DNA of 32,825 nt from Sphaerospermopsis aphanizomenoides BCCUSP55 (GTDB lineage: Bacteria > Cyanobacteriota > Cyanobacteriia > Cyanobacteriales > Nostocaceae). The notes beneath the pieces were generated by a model. The model was given only the letters and a program-made list of their open reading frames with translations. It did not search any database and was not told the origin of the DNA. Position numbers and translations under genes: made by a program. Shown piece after piece: positions 31,754 to 32,825 of the stretch; positions within the stretch are counted from its first letter, which is position 1; each line of letters opens with the position of its first letter. The stretch covers positions 1 to 32,825 of the forward strand of contig NZ_LUFH02000072.1 of NCBI RefSeq assembly GCF_001586785.1. Direction: 5' to 3'.

Positions 31754-32533
31754 TTAATAGGGGAAAATCACTCGGCCATTAGGTCTAATGTCACCATGAA
31801 AGAATCCCTTATTTCTTCCCATAAACACTGCATCTCCTAAACCTGTAAATTGAGAATCTTTTAAAACTTCCCACAGCTTCCTAAAATCTCCGTTCATAGG
31901 CTGCATATCAAGAGCGCGAAAATAGATATGTTGGCTATTGCTAACACCACCAACACTCCTGTTTACTGCTGGTGGACGGTAGCCAGAAGTAATTCTAATT
32001 GGTGAACCAAATTTTTCTCTTACTCCTCCCCAAACTTTTGCCAATTTAATTGCATTGGCTACATATTCAGAGCTAGTAGGAATGCGAGTACAATCTTTAG
32101 TAGCTTCACCCCAAGTTAAGGGGACACCTTCCACAATGTATTGGTTAGCATAAACTATTTCGCCTCCAGGAAGTTTCATTGTCGCACCTGTGCGTGAACC
32201 AGCAGAAGCATTTACCTTGGGTTCTGAGTTAATATCTTCGTCTTGATCGCTGGCTGTTTCTTCCTTACCCTTTAACTCTAGTAATTGCTTCGCAGTTGTC
32301 ACCCCCAGACCCAAAGGGAACTCTAGTTTATTATCTTCTTTGAATTCTGCAAAAGCTTGTTTGGTTATTGGTCCAACAACCCCGTCTACCTCTATCTTTA
32401 AGATTTCCTGAATTTCTTTAATCAGGTCTGGGGTGGCATCAGTTATGTATATAGCAGGTGAGTTAAGTTGTACAAACTCAGATAAAGATTTAATAGTTGC
32501 AGGTTTGGGTGAATCTGGGGAGTTTGATGTCAT
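31754..32533 (-). CDS. Peptidoglycan-binding domain plus M15-type D-Ala-D-Ala peptidase
   Basis: The 259-residue protein has an N-terminal peptidoglycan-binding-like domain (about 15-90; IQEILKIEVDGVVGPITKQAFAEFK), an acidic linker (90-115) and a C-terminal M15 peptidase domain. The metal site residues are present: His202 and Asp209 in SQHIYFRALDM and His246 in FFHGDIRP. The usual family motif HxxGxAxD has Phe at the Gly position (H-I-Y-F-R-A-L-D). RITSGYRPPAVNRSVGG is the conserved substrate region. No signal peptide is seen, so export, if any, is by another route. Such enzymes trim peptidoglycan stems and may be phage-lysin-like. Confidence 0.88.
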   Translation of the reverse strand: MTSNSPDSPKPATIKSLSEFVQLNSPAIYITDATPDLIKEIQEILKIEVDGVVGPITKQAFAEFKEDNKLEFPLGLGVTTAKQLLELKGKEETASDQDEDINSEPKVNASAGSRTGATMKLPGGEIVYANQYIVEGVPLTWGEATKDCTRIPTSSEYVANAIKLAKVWGGVREKFGSPIRITSGYRPPAVNRSVGGVSNSQHIYFRALDMQPMNGDFRKLWEVLKDSQFTGLGDAVFMGRNKGFFHGDIRPNGRVIFPY

Positions 32534-32707
32534 AAGTTTCCAAAAAAATATGATAGGTTTTCAAACTATCAAGAAACAAGGGTTTAGGGTTATGAAAGAA
32601 ATCATATTTTCTGTTTACTCTTCTCTCATCACTCCGCACTATTTCTTGAGAGTAACTAGACTTGATCTGAGAATACCCTTATTGACATAAATAGTACAGT
32701 TGACACT

Positions 32708-32728
32708 CCCCGGTCTAAAGACACGGGG
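32708..32728. repeat. Terminal hairpin of an IS200/IS605-type element
   Basis: CCCCG-GTCT-AA-AGAC-A-CGGGG folds as two stacked stems with a single bulge. It is followed by ATTCTACATTCA and preceded by TTGACACT, the context found at the right end of tnpB-bearing elements in cyanobacteria. It may be both the transposase recognition hairpin and the terminal stem of an omega RNA. Confidence 0.6.
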
Positions 32729-32825
32729 ATTCTACATTCATCGTCAAAACTTGCTCAACCAGGTTTGCACCAAGTAGAGTAGAGGCTTCAACTCCTGTAG
32801 CGTTACTTTGGGGATGCCCTCCCCT
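32715..32825 (-). CDS. C-terminal end of TnpB (IS200/IS605 family), partial at window edge
   Basis: On the minus strand the frame is open from the window edge to a TAG at 32715-32717, 36 codons. The translation begins RGGHPQSNATGVEASTLLGA and ends LVEQVLTMNVESPCL, the type of non-conserved tail that follows the RuvC and zinc-finger parts of cyanobacterial TnpB proteins. The TAG lies inside the hairpin at 32708-32728. TnpB is an RNA-guided nuclease whose guide RNA overlaps this 3' end. Whether a full tnpB and a tnpA exist depends on sequence beyond the window. Confidence 0.6.
   Translation of the reverse strand, partial: RGGHPQSNATGVEASTLLGANLVEQVLTMNVESPCL

Noticed and set aside
32433-32690. 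85-codon plus-strand frame overlapping the start of the M15 gene
   Set aside because: It is antisense to the M15 N-terminus and continues through AT-rich non-coding DNA, with no family resemblance.

Overview
The window looks like chromosome of a filamentous, probably heterocyst-forming cyanobacterium (Nostoc/Anabaena/Dolichospermum type). The pointers are about fourteen copies of the HIP1 octamer GCGATCGC or close forms, an AT-rich background, many heptamer and decamer short tandem repeats between genes, and cyanobacterial families such as Ccs1, CcdA, a DUF4079 membrane protein, DUF4346, NifJ and a SUI1-like factor. No photosystem, nitrogenase or rRNA gene is present, so the genus is inference.

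Layout. 1-3.8 kb: DUF58 protein (minus), then on plus a YciI-like protein, the signal recognition particle RNA (ffs), a phasin-like coiled-coil protein, a short conserved acidic protein and queF. 4.0-7.2 kb: a cysteine-free Crp/Fnr regulator, a RelE/ParE-type toxin with its antitoxin, and hcp. A perfect TTGAC-N4-GTCAA palindrome lies in front of hcp, which suggests a nitrosative-stress regulon. 7.6-10.8 kb (minus): cytochrome c biogenesis genes ccdA and ccs1, separated by a repeat-filled gap, then a kinase-like protein. 11.2-15.5 kb: a DMT exporter, a small secreted protein, a DUF4079 membrane protein, a VapC-type toxin with its partner, and a CbbX/SpoVK-like AAA ATPase broken by a frameshift in an A8 run. 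15.9-19.5 kb: a full-length nifJ carrying an in-frame heptamer array. 19.6-25.3 kb: a protein with proteasome/Ntn-hydrolase-like features, two palindromic small elements, a small secreted protein, a DUF1295/ICMT-like membrane protein, a 52-residue YqaE/Pmp3 protein, a SUI1-like protein, a HupE/UreJ-like protein, a coiled-coil protein and surE. 25.4-32.5 kb: a TPM-domain protein, a CsgG-like protein, DUF4346, a GNAT-like DUF482 protein, a sensor histidine kinase and an M15 peptidase. The last 111 bases are the 3' end of an IS200/IS605-type tnpB running off the edge.

The most unusual content is repeats acting on genes. At least four copies of a 103-116 bp palindromic element share a nested plan (TACAGCA, 12 bases, a 10-mer ending GGTACA, a loop, then the mirror image), and one copy carries a decamer array in its loop. 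Heptamer arrays also supply codons inside nifJ, at the C-termini of two other genes, and the bases just before the surE start codon. I see no CRISPR array, no tRNA and no complete insertion sequence.
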